NCBI GenBank assembly: GCA_005888335.1
Contig: VAWY01000121.1
Location: 44,513 to 108,512, forward strand
Source: Actinomycetota bacterium
GTDB lineage: Bacteria; Actinomycetota; Thermoleophilia; Solirubrobacterales; Solirubrobacteraceae
Reading direction: 5' to 3'
Length of the DNA stretch: 64,000 bases
A program made the position numbers and the translations under genes. Shown here one piece after another: positions 20,344 through 32,249 of the stretch (the stretch's first letter is position 1; the number at the start of each line of letters is the position of its first letter). The notes below the pieces were generated by a model. That model did not search any database, was not told the origin of the DNA, and saw only the letters and a program-made list of their open reading frames with translations.

Positions 20344-21905
20344 GGGTCGACCAGCACGCCGGGGTTGAGCATCCCGCGCGGGTCGACGGCGGCCTTCGCC
20401 CCGCGCAGCGCCGCCGCGAACGGGTCAGGCCGCTGGCGGTCGTACCACGGGCGGTGGTCGCGGCCGACCGCGTGGTGGTGGGTGATCGTCCCGCCGGCCG
20501 CCAGCACGGCGTCGGAGACGGCGCGCTTGACCGCGTCCCATTGCGCGGCCTCCTCGCCGCGGCGCGCCGGCGCCAGCACCGTGAAGTAGGGCGCCGGGCC
20601 GTCCGGATAGGCGTGCGTGAACCGGCAGGTGACCGTTGCCCGCTCGTCGTCGAGCGCGCGGCGGGCGGCGCCGACCGCGGCCTCGCGCAGCGCGCCGAAG
20701 CGCTCCCACGTGATCGCGGTCTCGAAGGTCTCCGAGAGCACGCCCATGGCGACGAGCGTGTCGCGCACGTACGGCGCGCGCAGGAAGGCCGAGCGCCAGG
20801 CGCCGGCGCCGCCGCCGCGCGGCGGATCGGGCTCGCCGCCGGCCTCGCGGCACAGCTCGAGCCCGCGCTCGAGCGCAGCCTCGACCGGGTGGTCGGTCGA
20901 CTCGAAGCCGAGCACGAGCAGGTGCGCGCTGCCGTCGCCCGCCAGTGTGAAGCGCGCCTCCCCTGCTTCGATGAGCCGGCAGTTGGCCGGCTGCAGCCCG
21001 GACTGGGCCAGCGCCCGGACCGCCTCGGCGCCGTCCTCGAAGCGCGCGAAGCGCACCGTGCGGCCCGCGCGGTGCTCGGGGCGCGGCTGCACGCGCACCC
21101 ACGCCTCGGTGATGACGCCGAGGGTGCCCTCCGAGCCGAGCAGCAGCCGGTCGGGCGACGGCCCGGCGCCGGACCCGGGCAGCCGCCGCGACTCCCACAC
21201 GCCCGCCGGCGTGATCGCGCGCACGGCCTCGACGAGGTCGTCGATGTGGGTCGGCCCGGTCGCGAAGTGCCCGCCCGCCCGCGTGGCGATCCAGCCGCCG
21301 ACCGTCGACAGCTCGAACGACTGCGGGTAGAAGCGCATGGTCATCCCCGCGGCGCCGAGGCGCTCCTCGAGCGCCGGCCCCGGCAGCCCGGCCCCGACGC
21401 GCGCCGCGCGCGAGACACGGTCGACCTCGTGCACGCGGTCGAAGGCGGCGAGCGACAGCGACACCGCCCCGTCGAAGCGCCCCGGGACGCGCGGCTCGAT
21501 CCCCCCGACGACGCTCGTCCCGCCGCCGACGGGGATGACCGCGACGTTCGCGCCCGCCGCCCACTCGAGCGCCGCCTCGACCTCGCGCTCGTCGCGCGGG
21601 AAGAGCACCGCGTCGGGCGGATGGGGCACCTGGCCGCGGAAGCCGCGCACGACGTCGGCGTACGAGCAGCCGAGGCCGAAGCGCGCGCGGTGGAAGTCGT
21701 CGGCGCGCGCGTCGCAGAGCTCAGGCGGCGCGACGCGCGGCGCCGGAAGCCTGAGCCGCTCGAGCGCGACCGGCTCCTCGACGTCGGCGGCGCCGAAGCC
21801 CAGGTGCTCGGCCAGCCCGGCCGCCGCGCCACGCAGCTCCTCGAGCGACGGCTCCTCGTCCGCGAACCCCCAGCCCCAGTGCTTGCGCCGCCTCACCTCG
21901 TCCAC
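20340..21905 (-). CDS. FAD-binding oxidase, alkyldihydroxyacetonephosphate synthase (AGPS)-like
   Basis: 521 residues from GTG 21905 (MDEVRRRKHWGWGF); the RRKHWGWG opening is typical of bacterial AGPS-like proteins. The PCMH FAD-binding domain has VIPVGGGTSVVGG, MTMRFYPQSFELSTVGGWI and LLGSEGTLGVITEAWVRV. The C-terminal part ends with TITHHHAVGRDHRPW, matching the conserved HHH motif of AGPS, and GMLNPGVL. AGPS swaps the acyl group of acyl-DHAP for a fatty alcohol in ether-lipid synthesis. Other members of the family oxidise hydroxy acids, so the substrate is not proven. It is the first gene of a four-gene operon. Confidence 0.85.
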   Translation of the reverse strand: MDEVRRRKHWGWGFADEEPSLEELRGAAAGLAEHLGFGAADVEEPVALERLRLPAPRVAPPELCDARADDFHRARFGLGCSYADVVRGFRGQVPHPPDAVLFPRDEREVEAALEWAAGANVAVIPVGGGTSVVGGIEPRVPGRFDGAVSLSLAAFDRVHEVDRVSRAARVGAGLPGPALEERLGAAGMTMRFYPQSFELSTVGGWIATRAGGHFATGPTHIDDLVEAVRAITPAGVWESRRLPGSGAGPSPDRLLLGSEGTLGVITEAWVRVQPRPEHRAGRTVRFARFEDGAEAVRALAQSGLQPANCRLIEAGEARFTLAGDGSAHLLVLGFESTDHPVEAALERGLELCREAGGEPDPPRGGGAGAWRSAFLRAPYVRDTLVAMGVLSETFETAITWERFGALREAAVGAARRALDDERATVTCRFTHAYPDGPAPYFTVLAPARRGEEAAQWDAVKRAVSDAVLAAGGTITHHHAVGRDHRPWYDRQRPDPFAAALRGAKAAVDPRGMLNPGVLVDP

Positions 21906-21913
21906 GGCGGTGA

Positions 21914-21923
21914 ACCCTAAGCT
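21914..21923. promoter_or_regulatory. Overlapping divergent -10 elements between the AGPS-like and Nudix genes
   Basis: The ten bases ACCCTAAGCT read as TAAGCT on the plus strand (21918-21923), six bases before GTG 21930. On the minus strand they read as TAGGGT (21919-21914), eight bases before GTG 21905. Both hexamers fit TANNNT and share the central TA. The arrangement looks like a bidirectional promoter serving two leaderless transcripts in a 24-base gap. Confidence 0.5.
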
Positions 21924-21929
21924 CAAAGC

Positions 21930-22583
21930 GTGGACAGGCGGCCCGGAATCCTCGCGCGCGGCCCGTGGGCGGCCGCCGATGTCGAGACCCGCTGGCACGA
22001 GGAGCCCTACGAGCCTGAGCCCGAAAAGGAGCGCGCCGCCGACGCGGCGATCCGCGCGCTGCGCGAGCGCGGCTCGCCGAGCCACGACGGCGTGGCCGCG
22101 CGCCTGGCCGGCTACGTCGAGCGGCCCGGCGGCGGCCTGGTCATGGACCTCCAGCCGACGCGCTGGGCGCTGCGCCTCGTCGAGGGCGACGCCTCCGACA
22201 GCGTCGCGGCGCTGTGCGTCACGCGCGACTGGCGCGGCCGCTGGCTGGCCGGGCGCCGCGCACCGTGGCTGTCGTCATGGGCCGGGCGCTGGGCGCTCGG
22301 CGCCGGCGGCGCCGTCGACGTCGGCGAGAGCCCGGTCGACACGCTCCACCGCGAGCTGCGCGAGGAGTGGTCGGTCGACGCCGGCCGGATGACGGCCGAG
22401 GCGCTGGTGCGCCTGCCCCACCGGCTCGTCATGTTCGTCGGGATGGCCTGGCTGCCCGAGGGCGCCGAGGTCGTCCCCGACGACGAGCACGACGAATGGG
22501 CGTGGTGGCCCGCCGACGTCGCCGCGTGGCCCGGCGAGGCCCACGAGCCGCTGCGGCGCATGGCCACGCTGTTGGCGGCATGA
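21930..22583 (+). CDS. Nudix hydrolase
   Basis: 217 residues from GTG 21930. The Nudix box lies at about residues 130-152: Gly and Glu in GAVDVGE, then REL and EE in HRELREEWSV, with Ser in place of the usual Gly near its end. An N-terminal extension of about 85 residues, with an acidic YEPEPEKE stretch, precedes the Nudix fold. Nudix enzymes cleave nucleoside diphosphates linked to other groups; this substrate cannot be told. It is coupled by an ATGA overlap to the next small membrane protein. Confidence 0.85.
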   Translation: MDRRPGILARGPWAAADVETRWHEEPYEPEPEKERAADAAIRALRERGSPSHDGVAARLAGYVERPGGGLVMDLQPTRWALRLVEGDASDSVAALCVTRDWRGRWLAGRRAPWLSSWAGRWALGAGGAVDVGESPVDTLHRELREEWSVDAGRMTAEALVRLPHRLVMFVGMAWLPEGAEVVPDDEHDEWAWWPADVAAWPGEAHEPLRRMATLLAA

Positions 22584-22900
22584 CGTTCGGGCGCCTGAAA
22601 GCCGCGTCGTTCACGCACTCGACGATCTACGCGACCCTGCTCACCGTCTGGCTGGTGCCTGGGCTGCATCCCGAGGAGTTCGTCTTCGGCCTCGCCCACG
22701 GGCTCGGCTGGATCGCGATGTGCTGTGCCTCGCTGATCGCGCTGCGGCGGGGGATCATCGATCTGCGCCTCGCGCTCGCCGTCTCGGTGGTCGGCGCGGT
22801 AGGCCCGTTCGTCGGCTCGTACGAGTTCATACGCGCCTCGCGACGGGCCGCCGCGACGGCCCGGCCGTCACCCCACCACGGCGTTCCGACGGCGCGCTAG
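22580..22900 (+). CDS. Small membrane protein, DUF3817-like
   Basis: 106 residues with about three hydrophobic stretches: HSTIYATLLTVWLVPGL, LAHGLGWIAMCCASLIAL and ALAVSVVGAVGPFVGSYEF. The LAHGLGW block resembles the GxxHG signature of DUF3817 integral membrane proteins, whose function is unknown. The start overlaps the Nudix stop codon (ATGA). The C-terminal tail is basic (SRRAAATARPSPHH). Confidence 0.65.
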   Translation: MTFGRLKAASFTHSTIYATLLTVWLVPGLHPEEFVFGLAHGLGWIAMCCASLIALRRGIIDLRLALAVSVVGAVGPFVGSYEFIRASRRAAATARPSPHHGVPTAR

Positions 22901-22903
22901 GGT
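22898..22903 (+). promoter_or_regulatory. Candidate -10 hexamer TAGGGT before the 2-oxoglutarate dehydrogenase gene
   Basis: TAGGGT overlaps the stop codon of the preceding small membrane protein gene and ends 11 bases before the ATG at 22915. There is no ribosome binding site in the gap. Its position fits the TANNNT leaderless pattern seen at other starts in this window. Confidence 0.4.
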
Positions 22904-22914
22904 AAGGGCTCGCC

Positions 22915-27225
<4,311 letters not shown>

Positions 27226-27298
27226 CCGCGTCCCGCCCGAGGACGTCCGCCCGCTGCGCCTCGAGGTCCTGCGCCCCGAACTGGGGCCGGAGTCCGCG

Positions 27299-27652
27299 GT
27301 GTGGCCCGGCGACGACGACCCGCGCAGCGGGCATTACGTCGTCCGCCGCGGCGGCCGGGTGCTCGGGATCGGCAGCGTCGTCCCCGAGGCGCCCGGCTGG
27401 CGCGTGCGCGGGATGGCGACGGCGCCGGCGGCGCGCGGGCGAGGCGTGGGCGCGGCGATCCTCCGCGCGCTGCTCGACCACGCCCGCGAGCACGGCGGCG
27501 GCATCGTCTGGTGCACGGCGCGCCCGCGCGCGCTGCCTCTCTACGAGCGCGCGGGCTTCGCGGCCGTCGGCGACGAGTTCGACGTCCCGGGCCTCGGCCC
27601 GCACCGGCGGATGGAGCTAGAGCCCGAGCGCCTCGCGGACCGCCGGGGCTGA
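27299..27652 (+). CDS. GNAT family N-acetyltransferase
   Basis: The first usable GTG gives 117 residues. The acetyl-CoA-binding motif is clear (RGMATAPAARGRGVGAAIL), followed by LPLYERAGFAAVGDEFDVPG. The frame is open upstream back into the end of the dehydrogenase gene. Its translation (VPPEDVRPLRLEVLRPELG) looks like the missing first strand and helix of the domain. No ATG, GTG or TTG exists there; a CTG at 27212, overlapping the preceding gene by 14 bases, could be the real start. The 3' end overlaps the convergent DUF1028 gene by 36 bases. The acyl acceptor is unknown. Confidence 0.82.
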   Translation: MWPGDDDPRSGHYVVRRGGRVLGIGSVVPEAPGWRVRGMATAPAARGRGVGAAILRALLDHAREHGGGIVWCTARPRALPLYERAGFAAVGDEFDVPGLGPHRRMELEPERLADRRG

Positions 27653-28519
27653 GGGGACCAGCTCGGCCGGGAGGCGGGGCAGCAGCTCGCCCCACGCCGG
27701 GTTGGCCTCCATCGCGCGGCGCACGCGCTCGAGACCGGCCTCGCGCCTGCCCTGCTGGACGGCGGCCAGGCCGGCCCAGAAGAGCAGCTCGTCGTTGTCG
27801 GGCGCGATCTCCGCGGCCCGCTCGAAGTGCTCGGCCGCCTCGGCGTGGCGACCTTGCGCGACGAGCTCGTCGGCCGTGCCGGCGATCTCGTAGGCGCGGT
27901 GCAGCACGAGCAGCCGCCAGAGCTCGCGGACCGGATCGGGGTGGTCCTCGACGCGGAGGTCCACGGAGCGCGCGTGCGCCTCGCCCTCTGGCGGGACGAC
28001 CACGACCGCGGCCGACTGGCGGCCGCGGACGTCGCCGCCCGCCGCCTCGCCGGCCTCGAGCGCCTGGACGAGCCGCTCCGCCAGCGAGCCGGCGGCCGAC
28101 TCGTAGCCGGCCGCCATCGCGGCCCAGACGTCGGGCGTCGCCATCATGTTGGCCTGGCAGGTGTAGCCGGGGCCGCTCACGTCGCCCGCGTGGGCGATGC
28201 ACATCGCGCCCGTGTGCGCGGCTGCCTCGCCGCGCGCGTCGACCAGGCCGAACTGGCGGACCTCGTGCTCCTCGTCGCCCGCGACGAGCATGCGCAGCGC
28301 GTCGTGGGCGCCCATGCCGGCGAGCAGCTCGAGCGCCCGCGGCCCGCCGCCCGGGATCGGGATGGACTGCATCGCCACGGCGCCGACGCCCGCGCGCACC
28401 CACGGCACCGCCGAGCCGACGGAGAACCAGTGCGACTGCACGGCGACGCCGAGCTCCAGCGTGTCGGCGTCACGCGCAACGATGGAGTACGTGCCCGCCC
28501 GGCGCACGACGCCCATCAT
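27617..28519 (-). CDS. DUF1028 family protein (Ntn-hydrolase-like) with C-terminal TPR-like region
   Basis: 300 residues from ATG 28519; ATG 28516 is next to it. The N-terminal domain (TYSIVARDADTLELGVAVQS, GVGAVAMQSIPIPGGGPRAL, ARGEAAAHTGAMC) matches DUF1028, which is predicted to have an Ntn-hydrolase fold. From about residue 215 a TPR-like helical repeat follows (HAEAAEHFERAAEIAPDN). The function is unknown; some relatives sit near peptidase genes. The start codon overlaps that of the divergent alkyltransferase-like gene. Confidence 0.85.
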   Translation of the reverse strand: MMGVVRRAGTYSIVARDADTLELGVAVQSHWFSVGSAVPWVRAGVGAVAMQSIPIPGGGPRALELLAGMGAHDALRMLVAGDEEHEVRQFGLVDARGEAAAHTGAMCIAHAGDVSGPGYTCQANMMATPDVWAAMAAGYESAAGSLAERLVQALEAGEAAGGDVRGRQSAAVVVVPPEGEAHARSVDLRVEDHPDPVRELWRLLVLHRAYEIAGTADELVAQGRHAEAAEHFERAAEIAPDNDELLFWAGLAAVQQGRREAGLERVRRAMEANPAWGELLPRLPAELVPSAPAVREALGL

Positions 28520-28784
28520 GACGGTCCGCGCCCAGCGGGTGCTCGCGCGCATCCGCGCGATCCCGCCGGGCTTCGTGCGCACCTACGGCGACGTCTCGCC
28601 CGGCGCGCCGCGCTTCGCGGGCTCCGTCCTGTCGGTCACCGATGACCCGACGGTGCCCTGGTTCCGGGTCGTGCGCGCCGACGGCTCGCTGCCCAAGGCC
28701 GACCGCCAGCGCGCGCTGCTGGAGGCCGAGGGCGTGCCCTTCCGCGGCGCCCGGGTCGACATGCGCGTTCGCCTCCCGGACTAG
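28518..28784 (+). CDS. Alkyltransferase-like (ATL) DNA-lesion-binding protein
   Basis: 88 residues covering only the C-terminal DNA-binding domain of the O6-alkylguanine transferase family (RVLARIRAIPPGFVRTYGDV, then VPWFRVVRADGSLP). The catalytic PCHR Cys is replaced by Trp (PWFR), which is the hallmark of ATL proteins. These bind O6-alkylguanine, do not repair it themselves, and hand it to nucleotide excision repair. The ATG at 28518 overlaps the divergent DUF1028 start. The next gene, YjbQ, follows after 13 bases. Confidence 0.88.
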   Translation: MTVRAQRVLARIRAIPPGFVRTYGDVSPGAPRFAGSVLSVTDDPTVPWFRVVRADGSLPKADRQRALLEAEGVPFRGARVDMRVRLPD

Positions 28785-28787
28785 CCT
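28782..28787 (+). promoter_or_regulatory. Candidate -10 hexamer TAGCCT before the YjbQ gene
   Basis: TAGCCT overlaps the stop codon of the ATL gene and ends ten bases before ATG 28798. No ribosome binding site is visible between it and the start. It is one of the TANNNT elements seen close to start codons in this window. Confidence 0.35.
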
Positions 28788-28797
28788 TGCGTGGACA

Positions 28798-29217
28798 ATG
28801 TGGCACCAGCGCGAGGTCCGGCTGCGCCCGCGGCCGCGCGGCTTTCATCTCGTCACCGATGAGGTCGTGGGCGCGGTGCCCGAGCTGCGCGAGCTGCGCG
28901 TCGGGCTGGCGCACCTGTTCCTGCGCCACACGTCGGCGTCGCTGACGCTCAACGAGAACGCCAGCCCGGACGTGCGGCGCGACTTCGCCGCCTGGTTCGA
29001 CCGCGCCGTGCCCGACGGAGCCGAGTACTTCGCCCACCAGCTCGAGGGGCCCGACGACATGCCCGCGCACATCAAGACCTCGCTGACGGGCAGCGCGCTC
29101 CTGCTGCCCGTGGCCGGCGGGCGCCTGGCGCTGGGGACGTGGCAGGGCATCTACCTGTGCGAGCACCGCAACCACGGCGGCGCGCGGTCGCTGCTCGTCA
29201 CGCTGTTCGGCGAGTGA
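28798..29217 (+). CDS. yjbQ: YjbQ/UPF0047 family protein
   Basis: 139 residues with the full family signature: LFLRHTSASLTLNENASPDV, DMPAHIKTSLTG and LGTWQGIYLCEHRNHGG. YjbQ proteins show weak thiamine-phosphate synthase activity in vitro; the true role is unsettled. The length matches the family. Its TGA overlaps the GTG of the following methyltransferase gene (GTGA), so the two are translationally coupled. Confidence 0.92.
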   Translation: MWHQREVRLRPRPRGFHLVTDEVVGAVPELRELRVGLAHLFLRHTSASLTLNENASPDVRRDFAAWFDRAVPDGAEYFAHQLEGPDDMPAHIKTSLTGSALLLPVAGGRLALGTWQGIYLCEHRNHGGARSLLVTLFGE

Positions 29218-29867
29218 CGGTCTACGGGGCGCTGGCCGACCGCCACGGCCTGGCCGACAGCCACCGGGCGATCCTCGCCGCCGTCCCGCGCGGCGCGCGC
29301 GTGCTCGACGTCGGCTGCGCCGCGGGTCACCTCGCGGCGGCGCTGATCGCCGAGCGGGGCTGCACGGTCGCCGGCGTGGAGGTCGATCCCGCCGCCGCCG
29401 CCGCGGCCCGCGCGCGCGGCCTCGAGGTCCGCGAGGCCGACGTCGAGCGCGACGGCCTCGACGCGGCGGGCTTCGACGCGGTTGTCTTCGGCGACGTCCT
29501 CGAGCACCTGCGCGACCCGGCCGCGGTGCTCCGCCGGGCGCGCGCTGCTCCGCTGGCGATCGTCTCCCTGCCCAACATCGCGCACTGGACCGCACGCCGC
29601 GCGCTGCTGCGCGGGCGCTTCCCGCAGGAGGACTTCGGGCTGTTCGACCGCACGCACCTGCGGTTCTTCACCCGCGCGAGCGCGCACGCTCTCGCGCGCG
29701 AGGCGGGCTTCGCGGTCGTCGAGGAGCGTCTGGCGGGCGCGCCGCTGCCGCTCGAGTCGCGCGTCGGCGCGCTGCACCTCATCCGCGAGCCGCTCGTGCG
29801 CCGCGCGCCGGAGCTGCTCGCGCTGCAGTTCGTGCTGACGCTTCAGCCGCGCAGCGCCGACCGGTAA
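29214..29867 (+). CDS. Class I SAM-dependent methyltransferase
   Basis: 217 residues from GTG 29214. The SAM-binding motif is VLDVGCAAGHLAAAL, followed by AGVEVDPAAAAAAR (acidic residue at the end of strand 2) and DAVVFGDVLEHLRDPAAVL. The later blocks SLPNIAHWTARRALLRG and DRTHLRFFTRASAHALA are typical of Methyltransf_23 enzymes found near cell-surface sugar genes. No such genes are adjacent here, so the substrate is unknown. The last 25 bases overlap the convergent peptidase E gene. Confidence 0.88.
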   Translation: MTVYGALADRHGLADSHRAILAAVPRGARVLDVGCAAGHLAAALIAERGCTVAGVEVDPAAAAAARARGLEVREADVERDGLDAAGFDAVVFGDVLEHLRDPAAVLRRARAAPLAIVSLPNIAHWTARRALLRGRFPQEDFGLFDRTHLRFFTRASAHALAREAGFAVVEERLAGAPLPLESRVGALHLIREPLVRRAPELLALQFVLTLQPRSADR

Positions 29868-30637
29868 CGCAGCGCGCGCAGCTCGCGCACGTCGGCGGGC
29901 ACGACGCGCGGCTCGCCCGGCTCGGGCGCGGCGAGGCGCTCGCACTCGAGCTCGGTCTCGACGACCTCCCCCTTCCGGCGCTCGACGTGCACCGCCCTCC
30001 CGTCCGCGCGCGCGGTGAGCGCGCGTGCCAGCCGCCGACCCTCGAAGAGCACGCCGACGCCGTCGTCGAGCGCCCACCCCGCCGGCAGCGAGCCACGGCG
30101 GATGGCCGCGCGGAAGGCGGGCAGGCGCTCGGGCTCGGAGCTCCGGTGGACCGAGAGCGAGCCGGCGAGCAGGCCGAGGCCGGCGATCGGCTCGGGCCGC
30201 CCGCCCGAGCGGGTGATCCCGCCGGCGAACCAGCACATCGCGCCGGCGCTCAGCCCCGCCAGCGCGATCCCGCGCCGCCAGGCGGAGCACAGCAGCGCGT
30301 CGAGCTGGTGCGCACGCCAGATGGCCAGCAGGTTGCGCATCGAGCCGCCGCCGACGTAGATGACGTCCTGGCCCAGGATGCGCTCGGCGAGCGGCACCGG
30401 ATCGTCGGCGAGGCGGAACAGGCTGACGTGCGAGGGATGGCACGGCCGGTCGGCGAACGTCGCGTAGAAGCGGCCGACCTGCTCGTCGGGATCGCCGCTG
30501 GCCGTGGGCAGGAAGCAGATCCGCGGCTCGCGGCGCGGCGAGAGCTCGAGCACGAGGTCGTCGAGCGCCGCGTCCCGCGGGCCGGCGGTGAAGCCGCCGC
30601 CGCCGAGGGCGAGTATCCGCCGCTCAGGCGGCGACAA
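29843..30637 (-). CDS. Peptidase E (S51)-like protein, copy 1
   Basis: 264 residues with the class I glutamine amidotransferase-like fold of S51 dipeptidases: ILALGGGGFTAG, ICFLPTASGDPDEQVGRFY, VIYVGGGSMRNLLAIW and the nucleophile Ser in LAGLSAGAMCWF. Peptidase E cleaves N-terminal Asp-X dipeptides; related proteins include cyanophycinase. The C-terminus is 25-30 residues longer than in copy 2. It overlaps the upstream paralogue by 14 bases, so the pair is a tandem duplication in one transcript. Confidence 0.88.
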   Translation of the reverse strand: MSPPERRILALGGGGFTAGPRDAALDDLVLELSPRREPRICFLPTASGDPDEQVGRFYATFADRPCHPSHVSLFRLADDPVPLAERILGQDVIYVGGGSMRNLLAIWRAHQLDALLCSAWRRGIALAGLSAGAMCWFAGGITRSGGRPEPIAGLGLLAGSLSVHRSSEPERLPAFRAAIRRGSLPAGWALDDGVGVLFEGRRLARALTARADGRAVHVERRKGEVVETELECERLAAPEPGEPRVVPADVRELRALRYRSALRG

Positions 30638-31337
30638 GCGCGGGTGCCCCCAGCTGATCTGCCTCGAGGGGCGTCTCCGATCCGGGCGTCACCCGGTAGG
30701 CGCGCCGGCCGGCTCGCGAGGCGACGACGCTCGCGAGCTCCGATCCGATGAAGTGCAGCCCGACGCCGTCGTCGGCCGCGTAGCCCGGGACCATCCCGTC
30801 GGTCACGAAGCACCGGTACGCCTCGCGCCGTGTCGGCTCGGCGTCGTAGTGCACGCAGTTGGAGTGCGGCAGCAGGCCGAGCCCGGTGACGCGCTCCGGC
30901 GGGCCGTGGAAGGCCGTGACGGCCTCGGTGAACCAGCACAGCGAGCCCGCGCTGCCGCCGCACAGCACGATCCCGCGCCGCCACGCCTCGGCCATCACCG
31001 CGTCGAGCCCGTGCGCCCGCCATGCCCCGAGCAGGCCGACCACCGAGCCGCCGCCCACGTAGATCAGGTCCTGGCCGAGCAGGTGGTCGGCGAACGACCG
31101 GCCCGCCCAGCCGCGGTCGCGGCGGAAGAGCGAGAGGTGCGACGGCTCGCAGCGCCCGTCGCCGAAGGCGCGGTAGAAGCGCACGACGTAGTGGTCCGCG
31201 TCGCCGCTGGCCGTCGGGACGAAGCACACGCGCGGGCGCGCGACGCCGGTCAGGCCGAGCACGTAGTCGTCGAGGAGCGGGTTGCCGGCCTCGGTGGAGA
31301 ACCCACCGCCGCCAAAGGCCACAATCTGGGGCAGCAC
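30624..31337 (-). CDS. Peptidase E (S51)-like protein, copy 2
   Basis: 237 residues, a clear paralogue of the next gene: IVAFGGGGFSTEAGNPLLDD, VCFVPTASGDADHYVVRFY, LIYVGGGSVVGLLGAW and the nucleophile Ser in LCGGSAGSLCWF. The two proteins share the order and spacing of every block but differ in many positions, so the duplication is old. Both keep the nucleophile. The upstream 122 bases hold two hairpins and no gene. Confidence 0.88.
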   Translation of the reverse strand: MLPQIVAFGGGGFSTEAGNPLLDDYVLGLTGVARPRVCFVPTASGDADHYVVRFYRAFGDGRCEPSHLSLFRRDRGWAGRSFADHLLGQDLIYVGGGSVVGLLGAWRAHGLDAVMAEAWRRGIVLCGGSAGSLCWFTEAVTAFHGPPERVTGLGLLPHSNCVHYDAEPTRREAYRCFVTDGMVPGYAADDGVGLHFIGSELASVVASRAGRRAYRVTPGSETPLEADQLGAPALVAA

Positions 31338-31416
31338 GAGGCAAGGGTGCCAGGAAGTGCCCGCTCCTGCGCAGATTTCCTCTTGCGGTCCAGACGGGCT
31401 CGACCGCCTGTCGAGC

Positions 31417-31435
31417 GCGCGAACGAAGTTCGCGC
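31417..31435. repeat. Hairpin with eight-base arms and GAA loop (first of two)
   Basis: Arms GCGCGAAC and GTTCGCGC surround a GAA loop. It lies between the crotonase gene and the peptidase E pair, both on the minus strand. It could help end crotonase transcription, but no T-run follows. The GCGCGAAC/GTTCGCGC arms are the same as in repeat copy B at 23554-23619. Confidence 0.6.
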
Positions 31436-31439
31436 TTGA

Positions 31440-31460
31440 AGGATCGACGAAGTCGATCCT
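31440..31460. repeat. Hairpin with nine-base arms and GAA loop (second of two)
   Basis: Arms AGGATCGAC and GTCGATCCT surround a GAA loop, four bases from the first hairpin. It overlaps the first base of the crotonase stop codon. Two different stems with the same loop side by side is unusual. A factor-independent terminator lacking a U-tract, or an mRNA-stabilising element, is possible. Confidence 0.6.
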
Positions 31461-32239
31461 CAGCGGCCCTGCCAGACCGGCGCGCGCTTCTCGGCGAACG
31501 CCTTCGCGCCCTCCTGCGCGTCCTCGGAGGCGAACACGGGGCCCGACAGCTCACCCTGCTTGGACCAGAACTCCTCCTCGGTCCAGTCGCGCTGGCGCTG
31601 GAGGATCTCCTTGGTCGCCTCGAGCGCGAGCGGTCCGTTCGGCGCGATCCGCCCGGCGAGCTCGATGGCGGCGTCGACCGCGCCGCCCGGCTCGGCCAGC
31701 CGGTTGACGACGCCCAGCTCCGCGGCGCGCTCGGCGTCGATCGGGTCGCCGGTGAGCGCGAGCTCCATCGCGACGCCATACGGCAGCCGCTGGGGCAGCC
31801 GCAGCAGCGCGCCGCCCGCCGCGACCAGCGAGCGCTTGACCTCCGGGATGCCGAGCTTGGCGCCGCGCGCTGCGACGATCAGGTCGCAGGCCAGCGCGAT
31901 CTCGAAGCCGCCGGCGACGGCGAAGCCCTCGATCGCCGCGATGAGCGGCTTGCGCGAGGCGCGCTGGACGATGCCCGCGAAGCCGCGGCCCTCGACCCAG
32001 GGCCGCTCCCCGGTGACGAACGCCTTGAGGTCCATCCCGGCCGAGAACCCCTTGCCGGCGCCGGTGAGGACGCCGACCTGCAGCTCCGGCGTGGCGTCGA
32101 GCTCGTCGAGGGCGTCGGCGACCCCCTGCGCGAGCGCGCCGTTGACGGCGTTGCGCGCGTCGGGACGATTGAGCGTGATCAGCAGGATGTTGTCGCGGCG
32201 CTCGGTGAGCACCGCCTGGGCGGTGGCGGTCTCGGACAT
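31460..32239 (-). CDS. Enoyl-CoA hydratase/isomerase (crotonase) family
   Basis: 259 residues, normal length. The CoA-binding and oxyanion-hole blocks are present: LNRPDARNAVNGAL, GAGKGFSAGMDLKAF, and AIEGFAVAGGFEIALACDLIVAA. In the classic hydratase two Glu residues act; here the second region reads LGIPEVKRSLVAAGGALLRLP, with one Glu. This fits several crotonase subgroups, so hydratase versus isomerase is not decided. It probably acts in fatty-acid or branched-chain degradation. It ends in a hairpin and lies 10 bases after nucS. Confidence 0.88.
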   Translation of the reverse strand: MSETATAQAVLTERRDNILLITLNRPDARNAVNGALAQGVADALDELDATPELQVGVLTGAGKGFSAGMDLKAFVTGERPWVEGRGFAGIVQRASRKPLIAAIEGFAVAGGFEIALACDLIVAARGAKLGIPEVKRSLVAAGGALLRLPQRLPYGVAMELALTGDPIDAERAAELGVVNRLAEPGGAVDAAIELAGRIAPNGPLALEATKEILQRQRDWTEEEFWSKQGELSGPVFASEDAQEGAKAFAEKRAPVWQGR

Positions 32240-32249
32240 GGACCGGAGC

